64,000 nucleotides of DNA from Pelagibius sp965227505 (GCF_965227505.1 NZ_OZ245757.1:1922001-1986000); one strand, 5' to 3'. Positions 55,713-64,000 are shown, counted from the stretch's first letter. Translations and numbers: made by a program. The notes: generated by a model from the letters alone, not told the origin.

Positions 55713-57431
55713 ATGGGCGAGCGGATTACCGCCGTCACCATCGTGGGTGGCGGCACGGCCGGCTGGTTGACGGCGCTGATTCTGACCACGGCCTTCAGGA
55801 CCCAGGCAAAAGATGCTGGGGCGCGGAAGGTCACGCTGATCGAGTCGCCCAACGTCTCCACCGTCGGCGTCGGCGAGGCGACGGTTCCGGCCATGCCCCG
55901 GCTGCTGCAGCAGATGGGGATCGAGGAGCGCGCCTTCTTCAAGCACTGCAACGCCTCCTTCAAGCTGGGCGTGCTGTTCGACAACTGGAACGTCGACAAA
56001 AACGGCAAACGCATCGCCTACATCAATTCCTTCAACGAGGCGCCGGTGGTCGCCGGCGTCGATTCCGCCCACTACTTCCTGAAGTACGGCGCCGGCGGGC
56101 ACGACTTCTCCCGCGTCATCTCCCCGGCGTTGGATCTGGGCCTCGCCCTCAAGGGGCCGCGTCCGCTGGACGCCAAGCCCTTCACCCAGGGCGCCGGCTT
56201 CGCCTATCACCTGGACGCCGGGCGCTTCGCCGAACTGCTGAGCGAGGTCTGCGTGGCGCGCGGGGTGGAGCACATCCGCGACGACGTGGAGGACATCGAA
56301 ACCGACGAGCGCGGCTTCATCACCGCCCTCACCCTGAAGGAGCGCGGCGCCCACCCGGTGGAGCTGGTGATCGACTGCACCGGCTTCCGCGGTTTCCTCA
56401 TCAACAAGGCGCTGGGCGAACCCTTCGTCGACTACTCCAAGTACCTCGCCAACGACCGCGCGGCGGCGGTGCAGATCCCCCATCCGAACCCGGAGAGGAT
56501 CGAGCCGCTGACCCGCTCGACGGCGCTGGGCGCCGGCTGGGTCTGGCGCGTGCCGCTCTACAGCCGGGTCGGCACCGGCTACGTCTTCTCCAGCGCCCAC
56601 CGCAGCGACGACAAGGCCGGCGCCGAACTGCTGGAGCATCTGGCCCCGCAACTGGGCGCGGCGGCCAAGGACGCGACGCCGCGCTTCATCCCCATGCGGG
56701 TCGGGCGCACGCGCCGGCCCTGGGTAAAGAACTGCGTCGCCATCGGCCTCTCGTCGGGCTTCATCGAGCCGCTGGAATCGACCGCCATCTACATGATCGA
56801 GATGAGCGCGCGCTGGCTGCTCGCCTACTTCCCCGACAAGGACTTCGCCGCGCCGCCGCGCGACCGCTACAACAAAATCGCGACGCAGCTTTACGACGAG
56901 GTGCGGGACTTCATCTGCCTGCACTACGCGCTGGGCAACCGCACGGACAGCCCCTACTGGATCGACGCCCGCGAAGACCTCGAGGTGCCGGACTCCCTGG
57001 CCGCCAACCTGGAGCTCTGGAAACACGCCGTGCCGACGCGCTACGATCTCGCGTTCTCCTCGCTGTTCTCCTACCGCGTCTATCACGCGGTGATGCTGGG
57101 CAAGCAGGTCTACGAGACCGGCCACGCCGCCCCGCCGCGCGACGGCGGCGTGGTGCTGCGCCCCGCCCCCTGGCGCGACTGCGTGAAGCAGAACCGCCGC
57201 GCCATCGACGCCGCGGTGAAGGCCCTGCCCGACCACCGGACCTTGCTCATGAACATCCGCGGCGAGGGGGCAACGGTCTCAGGCAAGCCCGCACCCGGCC
57301 CCAAGCTCCCCGCGAAACCGAAACTGCCCAGCGCCCAATTTCAGATGCCCACCGTCCCCCTCCCCGGCCAGGCCGCCCCGCTGCAGCCGGTGATCACGAC
57401 GAAGACGAAGAAGACGGCAGGACGCAAGTAA
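55713..57431 (+). CDS. Flavin-dependent tryptophan-halogenase family protein
   Basis: A 572-residue halogenase. FAD motif GGGTAGW (about residues 12-18). The catalytic Lys lies in ASFKLGV (Lys84), and the gate motif WxWxxP reads WVWRVP (276-281). The catalytic Glu is in GFIEPLEST (Glu352). All signature residues of PrnA/RebH are kept, so an active FADH2 halogenase is plausible. The substrate may not be free tryptophan. No flavin reductase or biosynthetic genes are close, so it is an orphan. A Pro/Lys-rich, disordered tail of about 60 residues follows the domain. A strong terminator follows. Confidence 0.92.
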   Translation: MGERITAVTIVGGGTAGWLTALILTTAFRTQAKDAGARKVTLIESPNVSTVGVGEATVPAMPRLLQQMGIEERAFFKHCNASFKLGVLFDNWNVDKNGKRIAYINSFNEAPVVAGVDSAHYFLKYGAGGHDFSRVISPALDLGLALKGPRPLDAKPFTQGAGFAYHLDAGRFAELLSEVCVARGVEHIRDDVEDIETDERGFITALTLKERGAHPVELVIDCTGFRGFLINKALGEPFVDYSKYLANDRAAAVQIPHPNPERIEPLTRSTALGAGWVWRVPLYSRVGTGYVFSSAHRSDDKAGAELLEHLAPQLGAAAKDATPRFIPMRVGRTRRPWVKNCVAIGLSSGFIEPLESTAIYMIEMSARWLLAYFPDKDFAAPPRDRYNKIATQLYDEVRDFICLHYALGNRTDSPYWIDAREDLEVPDSLAANLELWKHAVPTRYDLAFSSLFSYRVYHAVMLGKQVYETGHAAPPRDGGVVLRPAPWRDCVKQNRRAIDAAVKALPDHRTLLMNIRGEGATVSGKPAPGPKLPAKPKLPSAQFQMPTVPLPGQAAPLQPVITTKTKKTAGRK

Positions 57432-57457
57432 CCTGCAGAAAACGTCAGAAACAAATG

Positions 57458-57486
57458 CGGCGGGAGCCTTTGGCTCCGCCGTTTTT
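57458..57486 (+). terminator. Intrinsic terminator of the halogenase gene
   Basis: CGGCGGGAGCC pairs with GGCTCCGCCG with one bulged G across a 3-base loop. GTTTTTC follows. Confidence 0.8.
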
Positions 57487-57508
57487 CTTGGTTGCGGGCG
57501 CTTGAGGA

Positions 57509-57623
57509 CTAGGCCATCACGCCCTCGACGTACCAGTCCATGGGGGGCAGGGCCTCGTCGATCATGGTCTCGCCGGCGGCGATGCGCTCCTTGCCGTCCT
57601 GGTCCTCGATCGGGCCGGTGAAA
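57509..57623 (-). pseudogene. Remnant 3' end of a BMP-type binding protein gene
   Basis: Minus-strand translation ends with GPIEDQDGKERIAAG and DWYVEGVMA, then a stop. It matches the C-terminal 37 residues of the BMP protein at 60004 (GPINDQTGKERVPAG, DWYVEGVTA). DNA identity is about 87% over 113 bases and stops abruptly at 57623. The rest of the gene is replaced by the LysR/GntP module. It is a diverged paralogue, not a recent copy. Confidence 0.85.
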
Positions 57624-57685
57624 GATCGCTTTCGCGGTTCCCTCAAACCCGGATCTGCTCTGGGACAACGTCTGCTCTGGAAACA

Positions 57686-58570
57686 TCAGCCGTCCTTCCC
57701 AAACGCGTGCAGCAACCATGCCTGCACGGCCGATGTCGCCTTGGTCGGTGGGCTGCTGTCGGGACGCACAAACCAATAGGCATGGCTGGCTGCGAGCGAC
57801 GTCTCGAAGGGCGTGACCAGACGGCCAGAGGCAATATCGTCGGCCACAAGGAGGGACCGACCAAGCGCCACGCCCTGATGGTCCAGCACGGCTTGGAGGA
57901 TAGCGCCGTCATCGCCCAGGCGCGGTCCCGGCTGCGGGTCCTGCGCACAGCCCGCCGCGGCAAACCAGGCGTCCCAGTTTTCCGGAATGTCTCCGTGGAG
58001 CAGGACCGCGCGGCCAAGGTCGTCCGGCGCGGACAGGCCGAGCTTGCGGGCGTAGTCAGGGGTGCAGACGGGCCGCACCGTCTCATCCGCGAGCTTGGTC
58101 GCCGCCAGATCGGGGGATGGCGCCGGGCTGTAGCGGATCGCGGCATCTATGCCTTCCGCGGCAAAGTCCACCAGATGGCGCGAGGCCGTGATCCGCAGGT
58201 CGATCTCCGGGTGCGCCGCCATAAAGCGCCCGAGGCGCGGCGCGAACCAGCGGGTCGCAACGGACGGCAGCATCGAAAGGATCACCACCTGGTCCGAGCG
58301 CGTGGCCTCGGCAACCGCTGCCCATGTCCGGGCGAAGGCATCGGCAAGCTGGTCGGCCAGCCGCTGTCCGGCTGATGTCACCGTCAACCGGGCGCCGTTC
58401 CGGGTGAAGAGCGCGACACCCAGGACGGCTTCGAGATCCGCAACCTGCCGGGAGACTCCGCTTTGGGTGATCCCGAGTTCTGTCCCGGCGGCGGTGAAGC
58501 TGCCGCAACGGGCGGCGGCCTCGAAGACCTGGAGTGATCGGAGCGGGATTTTAGCATGACTGTGACGCAT
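57686..58570 (-). CDS. LysR (GcvA-type) regulator
   Basis: A 294-residue LysR protein of the GcvA subgroup: IPLRSLQVFEAAARCGSFTAAGTELGITQSGVSRQVADLEAVLG, then the effector domain starting VVILSMLPSVATRWFAPRL and GIDAAIRYSPAPSPDL. I chose the Met at 58570; starts to 58591 would crowd the palindrome at 58596. It is divergent from the GntP-like permease and is probably its regulator. The 3' part lies beside the BMP remnant. Confidence 0.9.
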   Translation of the reverse strand: MRHSHAKIPLRSLQVFEAAARCGSFTAAGTELGITQSGVSRQVADLEAVLGVALFTRNGARLTVTSAGQRLADQLADAFARTWAAVAEATRSDQVVILSMLPSVATRWFAPRLGRFMAAHPEIDLRITASRHLVDFAAEGIDAAIRYSPAPSPDLAATKLADETVRPVCTPDYARKLGLSAPDDLGRAVLLHGDIPENWDAWFAAAGCAQDPQPGPRLGDDGAILQAVLDHQGVALGRSLLVADDIASGRLVTPFETSLAASHAYWFVRPDSSPPTKATSAVQAWLLHAFGKDG

Positions 58571-58595
58571 GATGACGTCGGGTTTTCTCATTATT

Positions 58596-58613
58596 GCTGC
58601 TAGCTATAGCAGC
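58596..58613. promoter_or_regulatory. Palindrome in the LysR/GntP divergent spacer
   Basis: GCTGCTA-GCTA-TAGCAGC is a perfect 7-bp-arm inverted repeat with a 4-base centre. It lies 26 bases before the LysR start and 38 before the GntP-like start, so it can control both. Confidence 0.5.
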
Positions 58614-58650
58614 TTATCATGAGCCTGATTCATCTTACAGGCTTTCCGAT

Positions 58651-59862
58651 ATGGCAGAGACCACGACGTCCACCGCTCATCCCTCCGCCCGCTCGCAATG
58701 GCTTCCGGACCTTCCCCTGGTCGTCTGGATGGTGCTGCTGACGCTGCTGCTTGGCCTTGCCGGTGGCCTCGGTGCGACGGAGATGATTGCCACCTTCAAC
58801 ACCGGGTTCGGCTGGGCCTTGGGCGAATTCGCCCTGATCCTGCTGCCGTCCTTCACGATGGCGGCGGCCCTCTCCTGCCGGAACGTGGCGTCCGAGGCGG
58901 CAGGGCGCACTACCGCCCTGGCATCGCCCGTTGCGGGTGCCGCCATGATCTGCCCCGACACGGCCTATGCCGCCCTCGCCCCGGCGGCCGGGCACTACAA
59001 GCTCGATCTGGCGTTTGGGGCCTATGCCGGGTTCAAACTGCTCTATCCCGCAGGGCCGTTGATTGTGGCGGTGGGCCTGGGAGCGGCCAGCACGGCAAGT
59101 GCACAGCCGGCCATGCTGCTCCTGTTCGGTCTCCTGCTGACGCTACCGGTCTGGGCTGCCGGGGTGATCTGGGGACGCTTCGCTGTTGGCAGGATCGCGG
59201 ATGGGAACGCAGAGGAGTCGGATCGCCACGAAGGACGGCTGTGGATCGCCGCCGCGCCCTTTGCGGTCCTGACCGCCCTGCTCGTCCTGGGCGGCCTGGT
59301 CGGACAGACCGGTATCGGCGCTCTTGATTTCCTGTTCACACCGAAAGGTGCATTGATCGCCGCTGCGGTCCTTGCTCTGTTGCAAACGCCCGCTGCCGAG
59401 CGCCGCGCCTGCCTCGACAGCGCCGTGCGGCGCACCGGCTCGCTCTTGCTGGTGATCGGCGCGGCCAGCGCCTTCGGGGCCGTGGTGACGGGGTTGGTGC
59501 CGCTGAACCAACTGGCGCCGACAGGAAGCGGGCTGCTGACGCTGATGGCGCTTTTCGGCCTGACGGTGATCTTCAAGCTGGCACAAGGGTCCTCGATGGC
59601 AACCTTCGCCGCCGTTGCCCCGGTGGCCGCCCCTGTCGTGGCGGCAAGCGGGGCCGATCCCATCGCCGCCGTCTTTGCGATCTGCCTCGGCTCCTTCATC
59701 GCGATTCTGCCGAATGACAGCTACTACTGGCTGGTGCGCCGCGATGCGTTCGAAGATGAGGCCAGCGAGGCGCGGGTGATCCGCACTCTGGCCGGCGGAG
59801 CGGTCATGCAGGCGCTGGTCGGCATGGCCCTGTTGATGCTGGTGGTTGGTCTCTGGCCGTGA
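58651..59862 (+). CDS. GntP-family-like organic acid permease
   Basis: A 403-residue membrane protein with about eleven to twelve hydrophobic helices. TLLLGLAGGLGATEMIATFNTGFGWALGEFALILLPSF at the N-terminus and FKLAQGSSMATFAAVAPVAAPVVAA near residue 325 resemble GntP signatures (AQGS). MICPDTAYAALAP and CLGSFIAILPNDSYYWLVRRD are further likely transport loops. The gluconate family carries sugar acids or hydroxy acids with protons. Alternative: another Ion Transporter superfamily member. It forms a module with the divergent LysR gene. Confidence 0.75.
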   Translation: MAETTTSTAHPSARSQWLPDLPLVVWMVLLTLLLGLAGGLGATEMIATFNTGFGWALGEFALILLPSFTMAAALSCRNVASEAAGRTTALASPVAGAAMICPDTAYAALAPAAGHYKLDLAFGAYAGFKLLYPAGPLIVAVGLGAASTASAQPAMLLLFGLLLTLPVWAAGVIWGRFAVGRIADGNAEESDRHEGRLWIAAAPFAVLTALLVLGGLVGQTGIGALDFLFTPKGALIAAAVLALLQTPAAERRACLDSAVRRTGSLLLVIGAASAFGAVVTGLVPLNQLAPTGSGLLTLMALFGLTVIFKLAQGSSMATFAAVAPVAAPVVAASGADPIAAVFAICLGSFIAILPNDSYYWLVRRDAFEDEASEARVIRTLAGGAVMQALVGMALLMLVVGLWP

Positions 59863-59949
59863 TCATGGCTCGCACACCAATCGACACGGACGCGAAGGCC
59901 AGGGAGTCTCGCCCCGTGGCAACAGCGCGGGGCCAGGCCATTTATGCAA

Positions 59950-59977
59950 AAGCGGCGGGGAAAGGTCCCCGCCGCTT
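59950..59977. terminator. Bidirectional terminator between GntP-like and BMP genes
   Basis: AAGCGGCGGGGA pairs perfectly with TCCCCGCCGCTT across a 4-base loop. CTCTTTCG follows on the plus strand and TTGCATAAAT on the minus strand. It serves the two convergent genes. Confidence 0.8.
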
Positions 59978-60003
59978 CTCTTTCGTCCCTTGCCGCTTGC
60001 GGC

Positions 60004-61083
60004 TTACGCCGTCACGCCCTCGACGTACCAGTCCATGGTGAGCAGGGCCTCGTCGGTCATGGTCACGCCGGCGGGGACGCGCTCCTTGCCGGTCTGGTCG
60101 TTGATGGGGCCGGTGAAGGCGTGGTGGCTGCCGTCGAGGATGCCCTTGCGCACCTTCTCCGCCGCTTCCACCACCTCGGCCGGCAGGCGCTCGTTGTAGG
60201 GGGACATCTCCACCATGCCCTCCTTCATGCCCTGCCAGACGTTGGTGGTCTGCCAGGTGCCGTCCAGCACCGCGGCGGTGCGCGCGATGTAGTAGGGCGC
60301 CCAGACGTCGAGGATGGCCGTGGCATGATGCTCCGGCGCGAAGGACGACATGTCGGAAGCCTGGCCAAAGCACCAGACGCCGCGGGCCCCGGCGGTCTGG
60401 ATCGGCGCGGCGCTGTCGGTGTGCTGGGTGATGACGTCGCAGCCCTGGTCGATCAGCACCTTGGCGGCATCGGCCTCCTTGCCCGGGTCGAACCAGGAGT
60501 TCACCCAGACCACGCTGATCTCCGCATCCGGCCGCACCTTGCGGGCGGCGAGGATGAAGGCGTTGATGCCCATCACCACCTCCGGAATGGGGAAGGAGGC
60601 GATGTAGCCGAACTTGCCGGTCTCGGTCAGGTGCCCGGCTATGGTGCCGATGACCGCGCGTCCCTCGTAGAAGCGGGCGTTGTAGGCCGAGACGTTCGGC
60701 GCGGTCTTGAAGCCCGTCGCATGCTCGAACTTCACGTCGGGGAACTGTTTGGCGACCTTGATGGTCGGGTTCATGTAGCCGAAGGAGGTGGTGAAGATCA
60801 GCTTGTTGCCGGCGGCGGCAAGCTGGCGGATGACGCGCTCGCTGTCCGCCTCCGGCACGCTTTCGACATAGGTGGTCTCCACCTTGTCGCCGAACTCCTT
60901 CTCCACGGCCTTGCGGCCGACGTCGTGGCCATGGGTCCAGCCGAAGTCGCCGATGGGCCCGACGTAGACGAAGCCGACCTTCAGCGGATCGGCGGCAAAG
61001 GCGGCGCGGCTTCCCAGGCCGAGCGCACCCGCCGCAGCGGTACTGCCCGCCAGGAAATGGCGGCGTGACAGGGTCTTGAACAT
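60004..61083 (-). CDS. BMP-family substrate-binding protein of an ABC transporter
   Basis: A 359-residue periplasmic binding protein with a twin-arginine signal (LSRRHFLAGSTAAAG, residues 5-19, ending AAFAADP). The BMP (PnrA/TmpC) fold shows VGFVYVGPIGDFGWTHGHDVGRKAVEKE, LIFTTSFGYMNPTIKVAKQFPDV, VWVNSWFDPGKEADAAKVLIDQGCDVITQHTDSAAPIQ and GVWCFGQASDMSSFAPEHHA. BMP proteins bind purine nucleosides in several bacteria. Its partner permeases and ATPase precede it on the same strand, so it is last in the operon. TAT export of such a protein is known in alphaproteobacteria. Confidence 0.93.
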   Translation of the reverse strand: MFKTLSRRHFLAGSTAAAGALGLGSRAAFAADPLKVGFVYVGPIGDFGWTHGHDVGRKAVEKEFGDKVETTYVESVPEADSERVIRQLAAAGNKLIFTTSFGYMNPTIKVAKQFPDVKFEHATGFKTAPNVSAYNARFYEGRAVIGTIAGHLTETGKFGYIASFPIPEVVMGINAFILAARKVRPDAEISVVWVNSWFDPGKEADAAKVLIDQGCDVITQHTDSAAPIQTAGARGVWCFGQASDMSSFAPEHHATAILDVWAPYYIARTAAVLDGTWQTTNVWQGMKEGMVEMSPYNERLPAEVVEAAEKVRKGILDGSHHAFTGPINDQTGKERVPAGVTMTDEALLTMDWYVEGVTA

Positions 61084-61143
61084 TCTTCTGAGCCTCCTAG
61101 TGATGGGGTTCTTTCCCGGTGTCCCCTAGTGCAAATCCTTGCT

Positions 61144-62073
61144 TTACGTTGATGGCCTAAAAGGCTTGCCGAGGCAAGCCGGAGCATCGAGGCGGCCCTT
61201 CCAGGGGCCGGCGGCGATGATCGTCAGTACAAGAATGGTCGCCAGATAGGGCAGCATGGACATCACCTGGGCCGGGATGTCGAAGCCGCCCGCGCCCTGC
61301 ATGTAGAGCTGCAGGATGGTGACGCCGCCGAAGAGATAGGCACCGGCCAAGAGGCGCCAGGGCCGCCAGGAAGCGAAGACCACCAGGGCCAGCGCGATCC
61401 AGCCGCGCCCGGCGGTCATGCCTTCGTTCCACAGCGGCGTGTAGACCAGAGAGAGGAAGGCACCGCCGAGGCCCGCCATGGCACCGCCGAAAAGAACGGC
61501 GCGATAGCGCACGGCGATGACATCGTATCCGATGGAGTGTGCGGAGATGTCGGACTCGCCCACCGCGCGCAGGATCATTCCGGCACGCGACTTCTTCAGG
61601 AACCAGGCAACGGCGGCGACGGCGAAGATCGACAGGTAGATCAGGGCATCGTGGCCGAAGAGTAGCGGGCCGATGAGTGGCAGGTCGCTGAGGCCGGGTA
61701 GCATGAGCTTGGGCAGCGGCTCCACCGGGATGCCGATGAAGCCGACGCCGATGAGGGAGGAAAGACCGAGCCCGAAGATGGTGAGGGCCAGGCCCGTGGC
61801 CACCTGGTTGGCGGCCAGGGTGAGGGTCAGCACGCCGAAGATGAAGGCCATGGCCATGCCCGCCGCCGCGCCCGCCAGCACGCCGAGGGTGCCGGAGCCG
61901 GTGGTGACCGCGACGCCGAAGGCGGCGACGGCGCCCAGGATCATCATGCCCTCGACGCCCAGGTTGAGGACACCGGATTTCTCCACCACCAGTTCGCCCA
62001 GCGCCGCGAAGAGCAGCGGCGTCGCCGAGCCGATGACGGTAAGGAGCACGAGGGCGACGGCATCGATGGACAT
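61144..62073 (-). CDS. ABC transporter permease (BMP-type system, second subunit)
   Basis: A 309-residue inner-membrane permease with about eight to ten helices (AVALVLLTVIGSATPLLFAALGELVVEKSGVLNLGVEGMMILG). The short EAA-like loop and VLNLGVEGM motif fit the BPD_transp_2 family used for nucleosides and branched-chain amino acids. It follows the first permease by 6 bases and precedes the BMP gene by 60 bases on the same strand. The pair likely forms a heterodimeric pore. Confidence 0.92.
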   Translation of the reverse strand: MSIDAVALVLLTVIGSATPLLFAALGELVVEKSGVLNLGVEGMMILGAVAAFGVAVTTGSGTLGVLAGAAAGMAMAFIFGVLTLTLAANQVATGLALTIFGLGLSSLIGVGFIGIPVEPLPKLMLPGLSDLPLIGPLLFGHDALIYLSIFAVAAVAWFLKKSRAGMILRAVGESDISAHSIGYDVIAVRYRAVLFGGAMAGLGGAFLSLVYTPLWNEGMTAGRGWIALALVVFASWRPWRLLAGAYLFGGVTILQLYMQGAGGFDIPAQVMSMLPYLATILVLTIIAAGPWKGRLDAPACLGKPFRPST

Positions 62074-62079
62074 GGGCGT

Positions 62080-63267
62080 CTACTCCGCCGGTTGCGCCTG
62101 GGGCGCGTGCCGCAGCGCCGCGGGATTGCGGCGGACGCGGTAGCGCACCAGGAAGTCGGAGGCCAGGAGGAAGAACAGCAGCAGGCCTTGGAACACGCCG
62201 GTCACCGCCTGGGGCAGGCCGACCTGCACCTGGGCGTTCTCGCCGCCGATGTAGGAGAGCGCCATCACCAGCCCGGAGAGGATGATCCCCAGTGGATGCA
62301 GGCGCCCGAGAAAGGCGACGATGATGGCGGTGAAGCCGTAGCCGGGAGAGATCACGGGGACGAGCTGGCCGATGGGCCCGGCCACCTCGAAGGTGCCGGC
62401 AAGCCCGGCGAGGCCGCCGCTCAGCAGCAGGCAGAACCACACGATGCGCTTGCCGCTGAAGCCGGCGTAGCGGGCCGCCGCCGGCGCCTGGCCGAGGACG
62501 CGCACCTGAAAGCCGACGATGGTGAAGGTCATCAGCACCCAGACCGCCACCGCGATCGCCAGCGCAATGGCGCCGCCGAGATGCAGGCGCGTGCCCTCCA
62601 GCAGGATCGGCAGCAGGGCGGCGTCGCCGAACATGCGCGACTGCGGGAAGTTGAAGCCCATGGGGTCCTTCAGCGGCCCGTAGACCAGGGTCGACAGAAA
62701 CAGCGTCGCCACGTAGGTCAGCATCAGGCTGGTGAGAATCTCGTTCACGTTGAAGCGGGTGCGCAGAAAGGCCGGGATCGCCGCGTAGGCCATGCCGCCG
62801 CCGACCGCGCAGAGGCACATCAGCGGCAGGGTCCACCAGGTCTCCTGGTTCCAGAAGGCCAGCGCGATCACGCCGCCGGAAATGGCGCCCAAGGTGAGCT
62901 GGCCCTCGGCGCCGATGTTCCAGACGTTGGCGCGGAAGCCGACGGCGAGACCGACCCCGATCATGATCAGCGGGCCCGCCTTCACCAGAAGCTCGCTGAG
63001 GCCGTAGAGCGTGAGCAGCGGCGAGACGAAGAAGTGATAGAGCGCGAGGAAGGGGTTGTAACCCATGGAGAGGAAGATGAAGAAGCCGGCCACCACCGTC
63101 AGCACCACCGCCAGCAGCGGCGTGGCGTAGAGCAGGCCCTGCGGGATCTCCCGCCGCGGTTCGATCTTCCAGGACGCCGGGTTGAAGACGCTGTAGACGA
63201 CCAGCCGGTTGCCGGCTGCTCCCGGGTTATGCGACGTCTGATTAAGCGACGTCTGGCTAGGCGACAT
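62080..63267 (-). CDS. ABC transporter permease (BMP-type system, first subunit)
   Basis: A 395-residue permease. Residues 1-45 are a hydrophilic N-terminus (QTSLNQTSHNPG); then come about ten helices (LLYATPLLAVVLTVVAGFFIFLSMGYNPFLAL, VKAGPLIMIGVGLAVGFRANVWNIGAEGQL). The NIGAEGQ motif is the BPD_transp_2 signature. I chose the Met at 63267; it overlaps the ATPase stop by 11 bases. The N-terminal repeat of CGACGTCTG in the DNA may be recent. It forms the pore with the permease at 61144. Confidence 0.9.
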   Translation of the reverse strand: MSPSQTSLNQTSHNPGAAGNRLVVYSVFNPASWKIEPRREIPQGLLYATPLLAVVLTVVAGFFIFLSMGYNPFLALYHFFVSPLLTLYGLSELLVKAGPLIMIGVGLAVGFRANVWNIGAEGQLTLGAISGGVIALAFWNQETWWTLPLMCLCAVGGGMAYAAIPAFLRTRFNVNEILTSLMLTYVATLFLSTLVYGPLKDPMGFNFPQSRMFGDAALLPILLEGTRLHLGGAIALAIAVAVWVLMTFTIVGFQVRVLGQAPAAARYAGFSGKRIVWFCLLLSGGLAGLAGTFEVAGPIGQLVPVISPGYGFTAIIVAFLGRLHPLGIILSGLVMALSYIGGENAQVQVGLPQAVTGVFQGLLLFFLLASDFLVRYRVRRNPAALRHAPQAQPAE

Positions 63268-64000
63268 GGGCGGCCTCCGGATGCACAACGGCGGCATCGG
63301 TGCTGACGCCGTGGACGCCGCCCATCAGCAGGCCGATCTCCTCCACCGAGGCCTCGCGGGTCAGCATGGCGCTGGAAAGCACGCCGACGTTGATGACGGC
63401 CAGGCGGTCGGTGATGGCGAGCAGTTCGTCGAGATCCTGGGAGACGACGACCACCGCCACGCCCTCGGCCGCCAGGTCGGCCAGCGCCTGGTGGATGGCC
63501 GCGGCGGCACCGGCGTCCACGCCCCAGGTCGGCTGGGAGACCACCAGCACCTTGGGCTTCTGCAGGATCTCCCGCCCGACGATGAACTTCTGCAGGTTGC
63601 CGCCGGAAAGGCTGCCGGCGGAGGCGGTGACGCCGGGGGTGCGCACGTCGAAGGCGGTGACGATCTGCTGCGCGAAGCGCGCCGCCGCGGCGGCGCGGAT
63701 GAAGAGGGAAGACAAGAGGCCCATGCGGTGATGGCCGCTCAGGACCGCGTTCTCCACCAGGGTCATGCCCGGCACCGCGCCGTGGCCGTTGCGCTCCTCC
63801 GGCACGGCGCAGAGGCCCAGCTTGCGGCGCGCGCCGGCATTGCTGCGGCCCGCCGGCGCACCGTCGATGCGCAGCACGGATTCATGATCCGCCAGGCGCT
63901 CGCCGGAGAGACCCAGCAGCAGCTCGTTCTGGCCGTTGCCGGCGACCCCGGCGATGCCGAAGATCTCCCCCGCGCGCACGGCAAAGGAGATGTTCTTCAG
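63257..64000 (-). CDS. ABC transporter ATP-binding protein, C-terminal part (BMP-type system)
   Basis: A partial gene whose first part lies beyond the right edge. The visible 247 residues are the second nucleotide-binding domain of a double-cassette ATPase of the RbsA/NupO type: LKNISFAVRAGEIFGIAGVAGNGQNELLLGL, where Walker A is degenerate (GVAGNGQNE, no GKS/T), as is normal for the second cassette. LSGGNLQKFIVGREI is the signature; QPTWGVDAGAAAAIHQAL is the modified Walker B area. The stop overlaps the next permease start. It energises the nucleoside-type importer. Confidence 0.93.
   Translation of the reverse strand: MKNISFAVRAGEIFGIAGVAGNGQNELLLGLSGERLADHESVLRIDGAPAGRSNAGARRKLGLCAVPEERNGHGAVPGMTLVENAVLSGHHRMGLLSSLFIRAAAAARFAQQIVTAFDVRTPGVTASAGSLSGGNLQKFIVGREILQKPKVLVVSQPTWGVDAGAAAAIHQALADLAAEGVAVVVVSQDLDELLAITDRLAVINVGVLSSAMLTREASVEEIGLLMGGVHGVSTDAAVVHPEAAHVA

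Noticed and set aside
57509..61083. Attachment-site duplication from an integrative element at the BMP gene end
   Set aside because: The two copies differ at about 13% of positions and no integrase is present, so a recent att duplication does not fit.

Overview
This window is GC-rich chromosomal DNA from an alphaproteobacterium. A Rhodospirillales/Kiloniellales-type organism from a saline or marine setting seems likely, but that is inference. The support is a DUF1127 protein, a PuuD-type urate hydroxylase with a cytochrome c tail, two TRAP transporter systems, a thiCOSGED operon behind a TPP riboswitch, and dense alphaproteobacterial-style gene packing. I see no rRNA, tRNA, CRISPR array, insertion sequence or prophage.

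Layout. 0-4 kb: a cytochrome P460-like gene cut by the left edge, a LysR regulator, a secreted beta-propeller protein and a secreted laminin-G/ConA-like protein. Two identical GATAA-N7-TTATC boxes tie these into one LysR regulon. 4-12.8 kb: a molybdenum hydroxylase pair (IorAB-like), a hairpin-rich spacer that may encode a small RNA, aminopeptidase P, a double-DUF1127 protein, a soluble double-PAS chemoreceptor and PrmA. 12.9-20 kb: a catabolic island with an SDR, an Ldh-family dehydrogenase, a GntR regulator with two winged helices, a TAXI-TRAP transporter and a second SDR. Both outer promoters carry the same palindromic operator. 20-33 kb: PcrA/UvrD helicase, an M14-type deacylase, an HtrA-like protein that has lost its whole catalytic triad, a methyltransferase/HxlR pair, an unknown regulator-partner pair, a ClC channel, an intradiol dioxygenase, a pentapeptide protein and a hotdog thioesterase. 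33-44 kb: a BASS-family transporter, MlaA-MlaC lipid transport, a Gfo/Idh dehydrogenase, EttA, a DctPQM TRAP system and an aromatic amino acid decarboxylase with an Lrp regulator. 44-48.4 kb: purine breakdown (GuaD, PuuD, LysR). 48.4-53.9 kb: thiamine synthesis. 53.9-64 kb: isochorismatase-like hydrolase, SDR, flavin-dependent halogenase, a gene remnant, a LysR/GntP module, and a BMP-type ABC importer running off the right edge.

How genes work together. The TRAP systems and the BMP importer feed dehydrogenases and purine enzymes. GuaD and PuuD give guanine to xanthine and urate onward, and a BMP-type importer could supply nucleosides. The thi operon is a complete thiazole/HMP branch under TPP control. 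The most unusual points are the triad-less HtrA-like protein, the tandem-winged-helix GntR regulator with its operator pair and a 3 x 19-bp iteron, the tandem DUF1127 protein, the orphan halogenase beside a fossil BMP gene, and the uncharacterised gene pair at 27.3-29.1 kb.
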